A stretch of 64,000 bases of DNA from Paenibacillus rhizovicinus. GTDB taxonomy: Bacteria; Bacillota; Bacilli; Paenibacillales; Paenibacillaceae. The DNA lies in assembly GCF_010365285.1 (NCBI RefSeq), contig NZ_CP048286.1, forward strand, positions 558,001-622,000, in the 5' to 3' direction. Below, one piece after another: positions 62,229-64,000 of the stretch; the stretch's first letter is position 1, and each line of letters begins with the position of its first letter. The position numbers and the translations under genes were made by a program. A model generated the notes under the pieces. It saw nothing but the letters and a program-made list of their open reading frames with translations. It was not told where the DNA came from and searched no databases.

Positions 62229-62240
62229 CTTGCATGCAAG
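62229..62240. promoter_or_regulatory. CTTGCATGCAAG palindrome between sigma and CDF genes
   Basis: A perfect 12-base palindrome lies 89 bases upstream of the sigma gene start and 147 bases before the CDF gene. It shares its ten-base core with the site at 51494-51505. Confidence 0.35.
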
Positions 62241-62386
62241 ATGCCGTAACCTCACATTTTTGGACATGCGCAACATTGTTGTACCCTGCTTATTTTTGAG
62301 GACATCGACAACACTGTTTCTCTAGACCCACACGGTTTCGGTCCTGTATTATGACAAAGCGAATGTTTCATTATTGGAGGTTGGGC

Positions 62387-63265
62387 ATGGAAAGCGCATA
62401 TGAAGACATTAAGAAAGGCGAGAAAGGCGCATGGATCAGCATCGCTGCCTATCTCATCCTATCGGCGTTCAAGCTGACGATCGGGTATTGGACGAACTCG
62501 GAGGCGCTGTCGGCGGACGGCTTGAACAATTCGACGGATATTATCGCTTCGATCGCGGTGTTGATCGGGCTTCGCATATCGCGCAAGCCGCCGGACAAGG
62601 ACCACCGTTACGGCCATTTCAGGGCGGAGACCGTATCGGCGATGATCGCATCCTTCATTATGTTCGCGGTCGGCTTACAAGTACTCTACCAAGCGATCGG
62701 ATCATTCCGCTCGCCGCACGTCACTTCGCAAGGCAGCATTGCCGCTTGGGCGGCGATCCTATCTGCCGTCGCGATCTACGCGGTCTACTTGTATAACTCC
62801 CGGCTGGCGAAGCAAATCAACAGTCAAGCGATGCTCGCCGCGGCACAGGACAACCGGTCCGATGCCATGGTCAGCGCCGGCGCGTTCATCGGAATAGTAG
62901 GAGCGCAATTCGGCCTGCCTTGGCTGGACCCATTGACCGCTCTTCTTGTGGGATTGATGATATTGAAGACGGCATGGGGCATCTTCCGCGATGCGACGCA
63001 TGCGTTGACGGACGGTTTCGACGACCAGGAGCTGCAAGTGATCAAGCGGACCATCCGGGAAGTGCCCGGCGTCGAGAAAATCATCGATATCAAAGCCCGC
63101 ATCCATGGCAACAATAAGCTGGTCGACGTGACGATCGGCGTCCACCACCTGCTTAACGTAACGGAGAGCCACGAGATTACGGAACAGGTCGAGAAGCAAA
63201 TGTACGATCAGCACCAGATTTCGCATGTTCATATTCATATCGAACCCTTCGAAGCGGCACGTTAG
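62387..63265 (+). CDS. Cation diffusion facilitator (CDF) metal transporter
   Basis: The 292-residue protein has six membrane segments and the CDF signatures. GYWTNSEALSADGLNNSTD supplies Asp ligands in TM2, KDHRYGHFRAET the loop, and AAQDNRSDAMVSAGAFIG the TM5 ligands. The C-terminal cytoplasmic domain (VPGVEKIIDIKARIHGNNKLVDVTIGVH, HVHIHIEP) binds regulatory metal. It should export Zn, Fe or Mn in exchange for protons. The ATG at 62387 follows TTGGAGG by seven bases, so the frame start at 62351 is rejected. Confidence 0.93.
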   Translation: MESAYEDIKKGEKGAWISIAAYLILSAFKLTIGYWTNSEALSADGLNNSTDIIASIAVLIGLRISRKPPDKDHRYGHFRAETVSAMIASFIMFAVGLQVLYQAIGSFRSPHVTSQGSIAAWAAILSAVAIYAVYLYNSRLAKQINSQAMLAAAQDNRSDAMVSAGAFIGIVGAQFGLPWLDPLTALLVGLMILKTAWGIFRDATHALTDGFDDQELQVIKRTIREVPGVEKIIDIKARIHGNNKLVDVTIGVHHLLNVTESHEITEQVEKQMYDQHQISHVHIHIEPFEAAR

Positions 63266-63412
63266 GCCGTCAGGAACTGTGGGCTTCATTCATTCGTTTG
63301 CGTTCTTCCTTTTTCCATCCGCATGTTCGTTTTGCAGCTGCAGGTTCGTTTGTCGGTCTATCGCTCGTTTTGCAATCTATCATTCATCCTTTCAGCCCTT
63401 GCACCCGCAGGC

Positions 63413-63438
63413 AGCCAATGGCAGCTTGCGGGTCTTTT
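63413..63438 (+). terminator. Intrinsic terminator after the CDF gene
   Basis: ACCCGCA / TGCGGGT with an inner GCAGCC / GGCAGC-like stem is followed by CTTTTTG. The rest of 63266-63563 holds only short AT-rich TATCTAAA repeats (63467-63488) ahead of modA. Confidence 0.8.
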
Positions 63439-63563
63439 TGTATAGCAAGAAAATACTGGTTATATCTAAATCTATCTAAATAGATGAAAATACTACAAAA
63501 TAAAATAGAGTTATGTTACGATTACTGACATTAGAGGGCAAACGATTCGAGGAGGCATTTCCA

Positions 63564-64000
63564 TGAAAAAAACGACGGCTTACGCACTCAGTCTTGCGCT
63601 TCTGACCGCGGCTTTGACACTGCAGGTCCAACCGTCCGCAGCCGCGGCCAAGAAGACCGAACTGCTCGTATCCGCGGCGGCCAGCTTGAAGGACAGCCTC
63701 GACGTCATCGAGAAAACCTACGAGAAGAAGCATCCGGATATCGATCTCGTCTTCAATTACGGCTCTTCGGGCACGCTGCAGAAGCAAATCGAGCAAGGCG
63801 CTCCTGCGGATATCTTCTTCTCGGCCGGCCGGAAGCAAATGGATACGCTCGTGAAAGAATCGCTGATCGGCGATCATGCGACGCTGCTCAAGAACGTTCT
63901 CGTCATGGTCGTGCCTGCTAATTCCAAGTTCACATTTACGACGGTCAAAGAATTGACGAACAAATCCATCAAGAAAATCGCGGTCGGTCAGCCGGAATCC
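63564..64000 (+). CDS. modA: Molybdate ABC transporter substrate-binding protein (cut by window edge)
   Basis: The first 145 codons are visible and the gene continues beyond the window. A signal peptide (MKKTTAYALSLALLTAALTLQVQPSAAAA) is followed by LLVSAAASLKD, NYGSSGTLQKQIEQGAPADIFFSAG and LVMVVPAN. These ModA oxyanion-binding and hinge segments mark a protein that captures molybdate or tungstate for a ModBC importer. The ATG follows GAGGAGG by eight bases. No lipobox Cys is seen at the signal peptide end, which is unusual for a Gram-positive binding protein. A long shadow frame on the other strand (63476-63877) is not a gene. Confidence 0.9.

Overview
The window looks like chromosome of an endospore-forming, moderately GC-rich Gram-positive of the Paenibacillus/Cohnella type. 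The reasons are two gerA-type spore germination operons with sigma-G-like promoters, strong AGGAGG ribosome binding sites with frequent GTG and TTG starts, a T-box leader, Firmicute-type VanY carboxypeptidases, a B. subtilis-like Des desaturase, CspA and HU, and a very large multidomain secreted glycosidase. I saw no rRNA, tRNA, prophage, insertion sequence or CRISPR array. The one recombinase is a lone tyrosine integrase.

Layout. 1-600: start of a secreted protein controlled by a cobalamin riboswitch. 689-6152: four-gene minus-strand operon (Rieske protein, SDR, ManD/RspA-like dehydratase, serine hydrolase) behind a palindromic operator. 6345-7328: ten-copy 52-bp tandem array of hairpin-like sites, next to a second cobalamin riboswitch whose gene start runs straight into the array. 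7502-12530: Gfo/Idh/MocA oxidoreductase, a small unknown protein, an ArsB/NhaD-type transporter, and glutaminyl-tRNA synthetase behind a T-box. 12621-16901: first germinant receptor operon (A-C-B) and a convergent small membrane protein. 17016-18970: VOC protein and two paralogous alpha/beta hydrolases, one of which has lost its nucleophile. 19188-24197: 1669-residue multidomain glycoside hydrolase. 24462-31968: two VanY-type carboxypeptidases around a sugar-type ABC importer operon that contains an HlyD-like adaptor, plus an orphan VanS-like kinase. 32138-37526: acyl-CoA operon of the acyclic terpene/leucine type. 37814-42155: envelope glycolipid genes. 42446-44608: kinase and response regulator. 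44727-48905: second germination operon (A-C-small-B). 49036-51165: selD-mnmH. 51549-53576: secreted dockerin protein. 53715-55466: desaturase, HU, cold-shock protein. 55570-64000: integrase, PhyH-type oxygenase, unknown protein, ECF sigma/anti-sigma/TPR operon, CDF transporter, and the start of modA.

How genes may work together. A near-identical 27-28 bp block precedes both the vanY-kinase operon and the ABC-HlyD operon, which suggests they are co-regulated, although no response regulator gene lies beside them. TTAAC/TTAAG direct repeats with 11-bp spacing precede the glycosyltransferase gene and the complete two-component system, so phosphate- or envelope-stress control is plausible there. 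SelD with MnmH, and no selA or selB in view, fits selenium use for 2-selenouridine in tRNA. The AtuA-type operon carries a carboxyltransferase, dehydrogenase and hydratase but lacks its biotin subunit here.

Boundaries come from reading frames, ribosome binding sites and recognised motifs. No database search was possible, so family names rest on remembered motifs.
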